DNA from: an uncultured Selenomonadales bacterium | GTDB taxonomy: Bacteria > Bacillota > Negativicutes > Selenomonadales > Selenomonadaceae | Length of the DNA stretch: 14,365 nucleotides | Assembly (NCBI GenBank): GCA_947165405.1 | Contig: CAMVAG010000029.1 | Coordinates: 1 to 14,365 of the forward strand | Direction: 5' to 3' | In this document: positions 1 through 6,061 of the stretch, piece by piece | Layout of the letters: the number at the start of each line of letters is the position of its first letter | How positions within the stretch are numbered: the first letter of the stretch is position 1 | Notes under the pieces: generated by a model | Seen by the model: the letters and a program-made list of their open reading frames with translations, nothing else | Databases searched by the model: none | Told to the model about the DNA's origin: nothing | Program-made: the position numbers and the translations under genes

Positions 1-1
1 G

Positions 2-409
2 GCTCAATTCGACGAATATTTTTTCTTCCACTTCGACGCGGCAAAAAAAATTTCCGGTTTCGGCGACCGCAAAATAAAAAATACCGTCAACGTCGACACG
101 AGCGGCGAGACGGAAATTTATCGGATAAAGAATACGGGCGGCCGGGATTTTTATCTGCTCAAGAAAATCGGCGGAACCGGCGACGCGATTAAAGTTCTCG
201 GCATGCGCGACGAAAAATGGATTGAGCATTTGGATGCGCTTGCCCTGCGCGAAAAATATAATATCGGTTGGAATTTTTGCATGACGGAATTTTTTACGCA
301 GGACAACAAAATAATTTTCCGCTATCGATTTCAAAATAAGATTATCGATGTGATTTGTCGATGGCACGGCTTCAATCAAAAATTTTATACGGAGGTGCTT
401 GAGCGATGA
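2..409 (+). CDS. hypothetical protein, 5' end beyond window; paralogue of the next gene
   Basis: The frame is open from the first bases of the window to a TGA at 407-409, so this is the C-terminal ~135 residues of a longer protein. I do not recognise a named family. The visible part is rich in aromatic and charged residues, with no membrane segment. It aligns by eye with the protein encoded immediately downstream: FFFHFD here against LFFHFD there, then TEIYRIKNTGGRDFYLL against TKIYRLSGDDGREFYLL, then KVLGMRDEKWI against KVIGSRDGKWI. The two are therefore tandem paralogues. Its stop overlaps the next ATG in an ATGA arrangement (406-409), which indicates co-transcription and translational coupling. 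Because the partner carries a signal peptide, this one may also be exported, but its N-terminus is not visible. An internal ATG at 203 is not needed, since the similarity extends well upstream of it. Confidence 0.75.
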   Translation, partial: AQFDEYFFFHFDAAKKISGFGDRKIKNTVNVDTSGETEIYRIKNTGGRDFYLLKKIGGTGDAIKVLGMRDEKWIEHLDALALREKYNIGWNFCMTEFFTQDNKIIFRYRFQNKIIDVICRWHGFNQKFYTEVLER

Positions 410-1032
410 AAAAATTTTTGGCGGCGATAATTTGTCTGCTGATAATGTCCGCGCAGGCTTCGGCAATGAATTTGAAACTTTCGCAATCGCTCGGAAACAT
501 TTCACTCGGCGCGAATCCTTACCTGTTGAAAATCGAAGGCTCCAACTTGCCCGGCGGCGATTATTCAAAAGGCGCGGCGATTTTCGGCGATTTGTTTTTC
601 CATTTCGACTGCACGCTTTTTGAAGACATTCAAGCGCACGGCAAAACTTTCGAGGAGATTGAGTCTTCGGCAAGTCGATTCGGCAGCAGCGATTTTGAAA
701 ACGCGGTGCCCGTCTACGTGTTCGAGGGCTTGACGAAAATTTATCGCTTGAGCGGCGACGATGGGCGCGAATTTTATTTGTTGGCGACGGAAACGGGCGG
801 CGGCAATTCCATGAAAGTTATCGGCTCCCGCGACGGCAAGTGGATAAAATTTTTCGACACATTGGACATGCGCAAACAAATTCCGCCGGAACATTACCTT
901 GAAAATTTTTACGCCGAAGGTGACACGATAATTTTTGTTTACAAGAAATGGCAGCAAGAAAATTTTTGCGAGCTTCGCTACAAGTGGGACGAGGCGGCGC
1001 GTTGGTTCGGCGTGGAAATTATTTATCGCTGA
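406..1032 (+). CDS. secreted hypothetical protein, paralogue of the upstream gene
   Basis: A 208-residue protein with a clear Sec signal peptide: MKK, a hydrophobic core (residues 4-14), then ASA at 18-20, giving predicted signal peptidase I cleavage after residue 20. The one Cys in the core (residue 10) is not in a lipobox position, so a soluble exported protein is more likely than a lipoprotein. The mature region (about 188 residues) shares the FFHFD, IYR...REFYLL and KVIGSRDGKWI blocks with the product of the preceding gene. I recognise no catalytic motif. The start is supported by GGAGG at 391-395, ten bases before the ATG, and by the ATGA overlap with the upstream stop. The last 14 bases overlap the 3' end of rsgA on the other strand, with no terminator between them. 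Function is unknown; an exported substrate-binding or structural role is only a guess. Confidence 0.8.
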   Translation: MKKFLAAIICLLIMSAQASAMNLKLSQSLGNISLGANPYLLKIEGSNLPGGDYSKGAAIFGDLFFHFDCTLFEDIQAHGKTFEEIESSASRFGSSDFENAVPVYVFEGLTKIYRLSGDDGREFYLLATETGGGNSMKVIGSRDGKWIKFFDTLDMRKQIPPEHYLENFYAEGDTIIFVYKKWQQENFCELRYKWDEAARWFGVEIIYR

Positions 1033-1891
1033 CTTCGGCAAGCAAAGTCAAATATGATTCGTAACGTTCGCGCAAAATTTCTCCGCGTTCGACGGCAGCT
1101 TTGACGCCGCAATCGGGCTCGTGGCTGTGACTGCAACCGTTTAAAAATTTGCAAGCGGTCGCGAAGGGCGCAAACTCTTTGAAGCAATGCCAAAGATTTT
1201 TTTTGTCAAGCCCTGCCTCCGCCAAGTCAATCGCGCTGAAACCGGGCGTATCGACCAGAAAACCTCCGCCGAATTCAATCAGTTCGGATATTCGGGTCGT
1301 GTGCTTGCCGCGAAGAATTTTTTCGCTGACAGAGCCGACTTTCAACTTGAGATTTTTATCGACGGCATTAAGCAACGAGGATTTTCCGACGCCGCTGGCA
1401 CCCGCGAAGACCGTCACGCCTTCCGACAAAATTTTTTTCAGTTCGTCGATGCCTTCGCCCGTCAAAGCCGACACTCTCAAAATTTTATACAGCGATTCAT
1501 ATTCCGCCAAAAAATTTTTCTCCGCCGCCAAGTCGATTTTGTTCAAGCAGATAATTATTTCGTCGAGCGAAGATTTTTCCGCCAAGACCAAAAATCGATT
1601 CAGCAAGAGCGGATGAAGTTTCGGGGCGTCGACGGCAAAAGTCAAAATTACGCGGTCGACATTGGCAACGAGCGGGCGGATTAAAAGATTACGGCGCGAC
1701 TGAACACTTTCAATCACGCCGCTTTTATCTTTAAGCCTTGAAATTTCCACGAAGTCTCCGACGCAGACCGCACTGCCGATTTTTTTGTCTCGCTTGAGCA
1801 ACCCGCGCAACTTGCAAGGGATAAGTTCGCCGCCGACCTTCACGAAGAAAAAGCTGTTGTAAAATTTTATCACGCGTCCGATTTCCCTCAT
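1019..1891 (-). CDS. rsgA: ribosome small-subunit-dependent GTPase RsgA
   Basis: A 290-residue circularly permuted GTPase that helps late maturation of the 30S subunit and releases from it on GTP hydrolysis. An OB-fold region comes first (about 1-70). The G motifs then appear in permuted order: G4 NKID (117-120), G5 SALTGEG (141-147), G1/P-loop GASGVGKSS (164-172), G2 GKHTTR (195-200), G3 DTPG (214-217). The C-terminal zinc site is Cys247, Cys253, His255, Cys261. The spacing between the first two cysteines (five residues) looks one longer than the four I recall from B. subtilis and E. coli. The start chosen is the ATG at 1891, one base after the kinase stop, with AAGGAG at 1904-1899 (7-base spacer). 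The frame stays open further upstream into the kinase gene, but those starts would give an abnormal N-terminal extension. It is the last gene of prpC-kinase-rsgA. Its stop lies inside the convergent plus-strand gene. Confidence 0.96.
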   Translation of the reverse strand: MREIGRVIKFYNSFFFVKVGGELIPCKLRGLLKRDKKIGSAVCVGDFVEISRLKDKSGVIESVQSRRNLLIRPLVANVDRVILTFAVDAPKLHPLLLNRFLVLAEKSSLDEIIICLNKIDLAAEKNFLAEYESLYKILRVSALTGEGIDELKKILSEGVTVFAGASGVGKSSLLNAVDKNLKLKVGSVSEKILRGKHTTRISELIEFGGGFLVDTPGFSAIDLAEAGLDKKNLWHCFKEFAPFATACKFLNGCSHSHEPDCGVKAAVERGEILRERYESYLTLLAEVSDK

Positions 1892-1892
1892 A

Positions 1893-3722
1893 TCATCGCT
1901 CCTTAGCTTGTTCGCCTTCACGGCTCGGCACATCATTTTGAGTCGGAATATCGGGGAATTCATTTGATTGCGGCTCCGGCTCACGAACATTTTCCGGCTC
2001 GCGAACATTTTCGGGTTCGGGGCGGCGTGCAACAACCAAATCGACACTCGATCCAAGCTCAACTTCGGAATCGGGCGAAGGATATTGCGCAACGACCGTG
2101 CCCTCCGCTTGGTTGCTGTCTTGATAAGTGATTGCTCCGACGTGCAGTCCGCGCCCTTCGATTCCTTCTTCGGCGATACTCAAGCTTGCGTTCTCGACGT
2201 TCGGGACGTGCGTAACTTTTTTCGTGACCTTGACTTCCTCAACTTTCTTTTCGGGTTCACCGCGTGAAACAATCAAATCGACGACTTGCCCGCGATTAAT
2301 TTTCGTGCCGGTCGTCGGGTCATGAGATAAAACGGTGCCGGGTTCGGAGGAAGATTCTTTTTCGTAGACGCTGCCCAAATTCAAGCCGAGCTTTTGAAGT
2401 CGTTCAATCGCCGCAGATTTTGTCAAGCCTGCGAGGTCGGGCATGTCGATTGATTCGCCGCCCTTGCTGACGTAAATCGTGACGAGGCGGTCGCTCTTGA
2501 CCGTCTTGCCGACATCGGGGTCTTGAGAGACGACTTGACCGGCGGGAACGGTTGCGTCGTAAGTTTCGGCAACGTTGACGCGCAGCTTGTTGTCTTCCAA
2601 AATCTGCCTCGCCAATGCCAACTGCTTGCCTTTGACTTCGGGGACGATCACGGTTTCTTCCTTAGTCCAAACTTTTCCGAAGGCACCGAATATCCCGACG
2701 CCGAAGCCCAACATCAAAACCAAAGCCATCATCATTATGAATAATTTCGATTTGTAAAAAGGTTTTGATTCGGCAGGCTCTTCTTGCGGAGGATTTTCTT
2801 CTTGAGTCACTTGCGCGCCCAAACCTTGACGGGTCGTGCGTCGCGGAGGAATTTCCGTTCGCGGCAAAACTCGTGTGGCGTCCGGGTCGTTCTTTACCGT
2901 CACGCTCAATGCCGCCTCGACGTTTGAAAGTTCTTGGACAAGTTCGAAACTTGACGGGCGAATTTCGGGGCTTTTGCTCATGGCTCGGCAGATAATTGCC
3001 TCAAGCATCGGCGGAATTTGCGGGCGATAGCGGCTGGGAGAAATCGGCTCTTCCTCGATATGTTTCATGGCTATTGCAACGGGATTGTCGCCCGTGAACG
3101 GCAAGCGATTCGTCAACATTTCGTAAAGCACAATCCCCAAAGAATACACATCGGATTTCGGAGTTATCGAACCGCCGCGAGCCTGTTCGGGAGAAAAATA
3201 ATGCACGGAGCCGATAACGCTTCCGCCATAAGTCAGCGTCGATTCCGTAACGGCGCGGGCTATCCCGAAATCGGTAATTTTGGCGCGCCCGTCGTCCGTC
3301 ATTAAAATATTGTGCGGCTTGATGTCGCAGTGAACAATGTTGTTTGCGTGAGCGTGCGTGAGTCCGTTTGCAATGTCTTTGGCGATTGAAACCGCCGTCA
3401 AAATATCAAGCGGCCCCTCGTCTTGAATTTTTTTCTTGAGCGTGTTGCTTTGAACATATTCCATAACGATATAGTGGTCGTTGCCCGCGACGCCCACGTC
3501 GTAAATGCTGACGATATTAGGATGAGACAAACGCGCCGCCGATTTTGCCTCGCGGTGAAAACGCTCAATAAACTCCACGTCCGAACGATAAGCCTCGTGA
3601 AGAATTTTTATAGCGACGGGTCGGGCAAGAAGTCGGTCGTGGGCTCTGTAGACTTCAGCCATGCCGCCGCTGCCGATTTTCTCTTCGAGCTCATATCGCC
3701 CGCTCAAAACTCGCTGAATCAT
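1893..3722 (-). CDS. prkC: PASTA-domain Ser/Thr protein kinase (PrkC/PknB/Stk type)
   Basis: A 609-residue membrane kinase that phosphorylates wall-synthesis, division and translation proteins in response to muropeptides. The kinase domain (about 10-270) has the glycine loop GSGGMAEVY (17-25), Lys39, Glu58, the catalytic loop HCDIKPHN (131-138, Asp133), DFG (151-153), a Thr/Ser-rich activation loop (159-172) and SPE (177-179). The residue before the catalytic Asp is Cys, not Arg, so it is a non-RD kinase. A basic/Pro-Glu juxtamembrane linker precedes one membrane segment (about 326-348). Three extracellular PASTA domains follow (about 357-421, 424-488, 503-567). A Pro/Glu-rich tail contains a short PENVRE duplication (569-580). 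The start ATG has AAGGAG eight bases upstream (3736-3731). The paired phosphatase gene lies upstream and rsgA follows after one base. Three PASTA repeats and the 609-residue length are normal for the family. Confidence 0.97.
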   Translation of the reverse strand: MIQRVLSGRYELEEKIGSGGMAEVYRAHDRLLARPVAIKILHEAYRSDVEFIERFHREAKSAARLSHPNIVSIYDVGVAGNDHYIVMEYVQSNTLKKKIQDEGPLDILTAVSIAKDIANGLTHAHANNIVHCDIKPHNILMTDDGRAKITDFGIARAVTESTLTYGGSVIGSVHYFSPEQARGGSITPKSDVYSLGIVLYEMLTNRLPFTGDNPVAIAMKHIEEEPISPSRYRPQIPPMLEAIICRAMSKSPEIRPSSFELVQELSNVEAALSVTVKNDPDATRVLPRTEIPPRRTTRQGLGAQVTQEENPPQEEPAESKPFYKSKLFIMMMALVLMLGFGVGIFGAFGKVWTKEETVIVPEVKGKQLALARQILEDNKLRVNVAETYDATVPAGQVVSQDPDVGKTVKSDRLVTIYVSKGGESIDMPDLAGLTKSAAIERLQKLGLNLGSVYEKESSSEPGTVLSHDPTTGTKINRGQVVDLIVSRGEPEKKVEEVKVTKKVTHVPNVENASLSIAEEGIEGRGLHVGAITYQDSNQAEGTVVAQYPSPDSEVELGSSVDLVVARRPEPENVREPENVREPEPQSNEFPDIPTQNDVPSREGEQAKER

Positions 3723-3734
3723 TTTTCCGGCTCC

Positions 3735-3833
3735 TTAGGTCAATGCGTCGTGCGCAATGCGACAGGCAAAGTCAATCGTGCCGCGCATTGCATGATAAAA
3801 ATTCAATACGCAGTAAAAAATTTCGCGAACCAT
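3735..3833 (-). CDS. candidate small protein (32 residues) between phosphatase and kinase genes
   Basis: The 112-base gap between prpC and the kinase gene contains an ATG-started frame of 32 codons ending in TAA. Its ATG (3833-3831) follows the prpC stop after a single base, the same stop-A-ATG geometry used at the kinase/rsgA junction. AGGAG sits at the very end of prpC, nine bases upstream. Its TAA (3737-3735) overlaps the AAGGAG that serves the kinase, so it fills the gap exactly and could couple translation of the two. The peptide begins MVREIFYCVLNFYHAMRGTI and ends in DALT. It has two cysteines and a hydrophobic/aromatic first half, perhaps amphipathic. I recognise no family. It could be a true small protein, a leader-type coupling ORF, or chance. 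The exact fit argues for translation; function is unknown. Confidence 0.45.
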   Translation of the reverse strand: MVREIFYCVLNFYHAMRGTIDFACRIAHDALT

Positions 3834-3834
3834 T

Positions 3835-4536
3835 TTAATCAACTCCTGCGACAATAACAGAAATATTATCCTTGCCGCCGGCGTTCAATGCGGCTTCAAT
3901 AAGTGCTTCGGCAGGGTTGGCGGCTGTCTTCAAAATTTTTGCAATGCTTGCGTCGTCGACCATGTTTGTAAGTCCGTCCGAGCAAAGCAAAAATAAATCG
4001 CCGGGCTCTGCTTGGAAATTCGCCGTGTCGATTTGAAGATTGGTAACCGCGCCGACCGCTTGCGTCAAAACATTTTTCATCGGGTGAATGCGCGCTTCCT
4101 CCGCCGTAAGTTCGCCGCGCCTCACCAAAGTCTCAACATAGGAATGGTCTTCGGTCATCTGCTTGAAAGAATTTCCGCGCAGAAGATAAATCCGACTGTC
4201 GCCGACGTGCGCGAAGTAAGCTTGCCTGCCGTTGAGTGATAAAACCGTTGCAGTCGTGCCCATGCCGTGATATTCCCCGTGCCGCCGAGCCGTGTTTAAA
4301 ATTTTGTCGTTCGCCAAGAGAATCGCCTGCGCCAAAATTTTTTCATGCCAAGGGCGCGGCGTCTTCAACAAAAAATTTTTCACGGTCTCAACCAACATTC
4401 GGCTTGCCACTTCGCCCGCTTGAGCTCCGCCCATTCCGTCCGCCACCACGTATGTTTCAGGTTCTATCACTGCCAACGAATCCTCGTTGTTATAACGAAC
4501 TTTGCCCACGTTTGTTGCTTGATATACCTTCGCCAA
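3835..4536 (-). CDS. prpC: PP2C-family Ser/Thr protein phosphatase (PrpC/Stp)
   Basis: A 233-residue soluble phosphatase that removes phosphate from the adjacent kinase and its substrates using two metal ions. The PPM motifs are complete: RYNNEDS (14-20, Asp19), VADGMGG (31-37, Asp33), GTTATVL (93-99), HVGDSRIY (110-117), TEDHS (128-132), CSDGLT (185-190, Asp187) and GGKDN (220-224, Asp223). The length is typical of bacterial Stp. The start is TTG at 4536, supported by AGAGGTGA at 4550-4543 (8-base spacer). An ATG slightly upstream runs into a stop after three codons. The N-terminal pattern, a short lead then VGKVRYNNED, matches the family from this start. It is the first gene of the prpC-kinase-rsgA unit, with a well-formed promoter about 50 bases upstream. 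In many Firmicutes rlmN precedes it; here a terminator and the pyr genes do. Confidence 0.96.
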   Translation of the reverse strand: MAKVYQATNVGKVRYNNEDSLAVIEPETYVVADGMGGAQAGEVASRMLVETVKNFLLKTPRPWHEKILAQAILLANDKILNTARRHGEYHGMGTTATVLSLNGRQAYFAHVGDSRIYLLRGNSFKQMTEDHSYVETLVRRGELTAEEARIHPMKNVLTQAVGAVTNLQIDTANFQAEPGDLFLLCSDGLTNMVDDASIAKILKTAANPAEALIEAALNAGGKDNISVIVAGVD

Positions 4537-4542
4537 GATAGT

Positions 4543-4550
4543 TCACCTCT
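4543..4550 (-). promoter_or_regulatory. ribosome binding site that sets the TTG start of prpC
   Basis: On the minus strand this reads AGAGGTGA, eight bases (counted from AGAGGT) before TTG 4536. No ATG or GTG start nearby gives an open frame in phase, so this site decides the start. Confidence 0.75.
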
Positions 4551-4582
4551 TCATGAATCTGACGAGTGCATTTCTTTGATTG

Positions 4583-4611
4583 ATTGTAACAAATCATTAA
4601 CTTTCAGTCAA
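4583..4611 (-). promoter_or_regulatory. sigma-70-type promoter of prpC-kinase-rsgA
   Basis: On the minus strand there is TTGACT (4611-4606) and TACAAT (4588-4583) separated by exactly 17 bases. Each differs from consensus at one position. Transcription would start near 4576, giving a leader of about 40 bases before the prpC TTG. It lies in the 211-base gap between pyrD and prpC, and no other promoter of this quality is visible there. Confidence 0.8.
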
Positions 4612-4642
4612 TATTCAGATTAACTCCCGCAACAAAAAATTG

Positions 4643-4670
4643 TGGTCAGTGGTCAGTGAAAAGTGGTCAG
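4643..4670. repeat. short tandem repeat, 7-base period (TGGTCAG)
   Basis: Four heptads in a row on the plus strand: TGGTCAG, TGGTCAG, TGAAAAG, TGGTCAG. They lie in the pyrD-prpC gap, upstream of the prpC promoter. The same TGGTCA unit reappears as an inverted repeat at the end of the GntR gene (13400-13423). I see no adjacent transposase. The rest of the 4612-4713 stretch holds nothing I can recognise. Confidence 0.75.
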
Positions 4671-4713
4671 GGGCTTTATTGCGGATTTCCACAGCGTTGC
4701 TTTAAAGGTTGAT

Positions 4714-4741
4714 AAAAAATCCCCGCTCACTTGTCGGGGAT
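4714..4741 (-). terminator. rho-independent terminator after pyrD
   Basis: On the minus strand, a 7-bp perfect stem ATCCCCG/CGGGGAT (arms at 4741-4735 and 4725-4719) with a 9-base loop, followed by five T (4718-4714). It starts only a few bases after the pyrD stop and closes the pyrK-radical SAM-pyrD unit. A T run on the other side means it could in principle also act on plus-strand transcripts. Confidence 0.88.
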
Positions 4742-4747
4742 AATTTT

Positions 4748-6043
4748 TTATGCTTTGAGCTTGCCGATAAGTTCTTTAATATTTTTCAAGCCGCAACTGC
4801 GCAAATATTTTTCCAAGTCGTCAGCGATTTTCATTGTGATTGAGGGCTCGGCGAAATTTGCAGTTCCGATCGCGACGGCAGAGGCTCCCGCCAAGAAAAA
4901 TTCTGCCGCGTCGGAAGCCGAACGAATTCCACCCATGCCGATTATCGGAACTTTGACCGATTGAGAAACTTGCCAAACCATCCTCACGGCAATCGGTTTT
5001 ATTGCGCCGCCCGAAAGTCCGCCCGTGATATTTCCGAGCGTCGGTCGCCAAGTGTGAATATTTATTTCCATGCCCATGAGCGTGTTTATCAGCGAAAGGC
5101 AATCGGCACCCGCCGCCTCGACTGCCCGCGCAATTTTCGTGATGTCCGTGACGTTCGGGCTTAGCTTGACGATAACGGGCTTGCGTGTAGATTTTTTCGC
5201 CGCGCTTGTGACTTTGGCCGCTTGCCGTTCGTCGGTGCCGAAAATTATTCCGCCGTCTTTGACGTTCGGGCAACTTATGTTGAGTTCAATCGCCGCGACT
5301 CCGTCAACGTCAAGAAGTTTTGCAAGCCTTGCATAATCTTCGACGCTTGAGCCGCTCACGTTCACTACGACGTTCATTTTATTTTTTATGCGCGGAAGAA
5401 TCTTCGACAGGAAAACTTCGACGCCGGGATTTTCCAAGCCGATACAATTCAACATGCCCGAAGGCGTCTCCGTGATTCGCACGCCGTCATTGCCTCTGCG
5501 CGGCTTGAGTGTGATACACTTGACCATGACGCCGCCGAGTCGTTTGAGGTCGACGAAGCTTTCAAACTCCTCGCCGAAACCGAACGTCCCCGACGCGGCA
5601 AATATCGGCGTGTTGAGTTTCATGCCGCACAATTCCGTTTGCAAAATATTTTCTGCAGTGTTGAAAGTTCGCGGCGAAAAATTTTTTCCGTAGCGGGCGT
5701 CAATCCACTGCACAAAGTCAAAAAGATTTTTCAAGCATTGCCGAGCATCGTCCGCCGAAAATTCTTTTTCATTGTGAATCGCCGCGTTGCCCGCCTTGCG
5801 ACAGTAGTGGAGCTTATCCGCCAAATCTTTATCGAAGCCCGCCTGCTCAATCAGCTCAAATAAATTGCCGGGCGGGATTTTTTTTTCGGTCACGTAAACC
5901 CATTTAATCGCCGCGTCGAGAGCCGTCCTGACCAACTTGACGCAAGAGTCGTAAGAATTTTTGAACGCCGCCTCAGCGTCGATACAGTCTTTGGAAAAAT
6001 TTCGGTATTCGGGCTTGTCGTTGAGGAAAGAAAAATTATTCAA
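4748..6043 (-). CDS. pyrD: dihydroorotate dehydrogenase (class 1B PyrD) with fused N-terminal DUF4145-like domain
   Basis: One 431-residue frame with two parts. Residues ~130-431 (about 300, full family length) are class 1B dihydroorotate dehydrogenase, which oxidises dihydroorotate to orotate with FMN and passes electrons to PyrK. Visible motifs: ASGTFGFG (150-157), NCIGLENPGVE (199-209), NISCPN with active-site Cys258 (255-260), KLSPNV (293-298), GGLSG (341-345), GMGGI (369-373) and a C-terminal AVAIGTANF. Residues ~12-118 are a helical domain with RKAGNAAIHN (82-91), as in the DUF4145/HsdR N-terminal-like group. The spacing R82-x7-H90 does not match the RNase HEPN RxxxxH motif. The start is TTG 6043, eight bases after AGGAGG. 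A GTG at 6052 lies inside that SD. Possible internal starts near the junction (TTG 5644, ATG 5623) have no SD, so a fusion protein is the simplest reading. An alternative is two genes joined by a recent deletion or sequence error. Confidence 0.9.
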   Translation of the reverse strand: MNNFSFLNDKPEYRNFSKDCIDAEAAFKNSYDSCVKLVRTALDAAIKWVYVTEKKIPPGNLFELIEQAGFDKDLADKLHYCRKAGNAAIHNEKEFSADDARQCLKNLFDFVQWIDARYGKNFSPRTFNTAENILQTELCGMKLNTPIFAASGTFGFGEEFESFVDLKRLGGVMVKCITLKPRRGNDGVRITETPSGMLNCIGLENPGVEVFLSKILPRIKNKMNVVVNVSGSSVEDYARLAKLLDVDGVAAIELNISCPNVKDGGIIFGTDERQAAKVTSAAKKSTRKPVIVKLSPNVTDITKIARAVEAAGADCLSLINTLMGMEINIHTWRPTLGNITGGLSGGAIKPIAVRMVWQVSQSVKVPIIGMGGIRSASDAAEFFLAGASAVAIGTANFAEPSITMKIADDLEKYLRSCGLKNIKELIGKLKA

Positions 6044-6048
6044 ACGCC

Positions 6049-6057
6049 TCACCTCCT
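6049..6057 (-). promoter_or_regulatory. strong ribosome binding site that sets the TTG start of the pyrD fusion
   Basis: On the minus strand this reads AGGAGGTGA, with eight bases from AGGAGG to TTG 6043. It covers the upstream in-frame GTG (6052), which therefore cannot be the start. It places translation initiation at the fused N-terminal domain, not at the PyrD part. Confidence 0.85.
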
Positions 6058-6061
6058 GAAA

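Noticed and set aside
565..1041. Long open frame on the minus strand opposite the secreted protein gene
   Set aside because: It is an antisense shadow: no SD, low-complexity composition and no recognisable motif, while the opposite strand has a signal peptide and a coupled start.
1019..2092. RsgA with a 67-residue N-terminal extension
   Set aside because: The extension lies entirely in the kinase coding sequence out of frame. The ATG at 1891 has an SD and gives the normal family length.
4612..4713. Search for a riboswitch, PyrR attenuator or small RNA in the pyrD-prpC gap
   Set aside because: Only the heptad array was found; no stable alternative hairpins or conserved motif could be supported.
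5674..6043. N-terminal domain of the PyrD fusion as a HEPN ribonuclease toxin
   Set aside because: The R and H in RKAGNAAIH are eight positions apart and there is no RxxxxH motif, so the nuclease site is not supported. DUF4145-like is the safer label.
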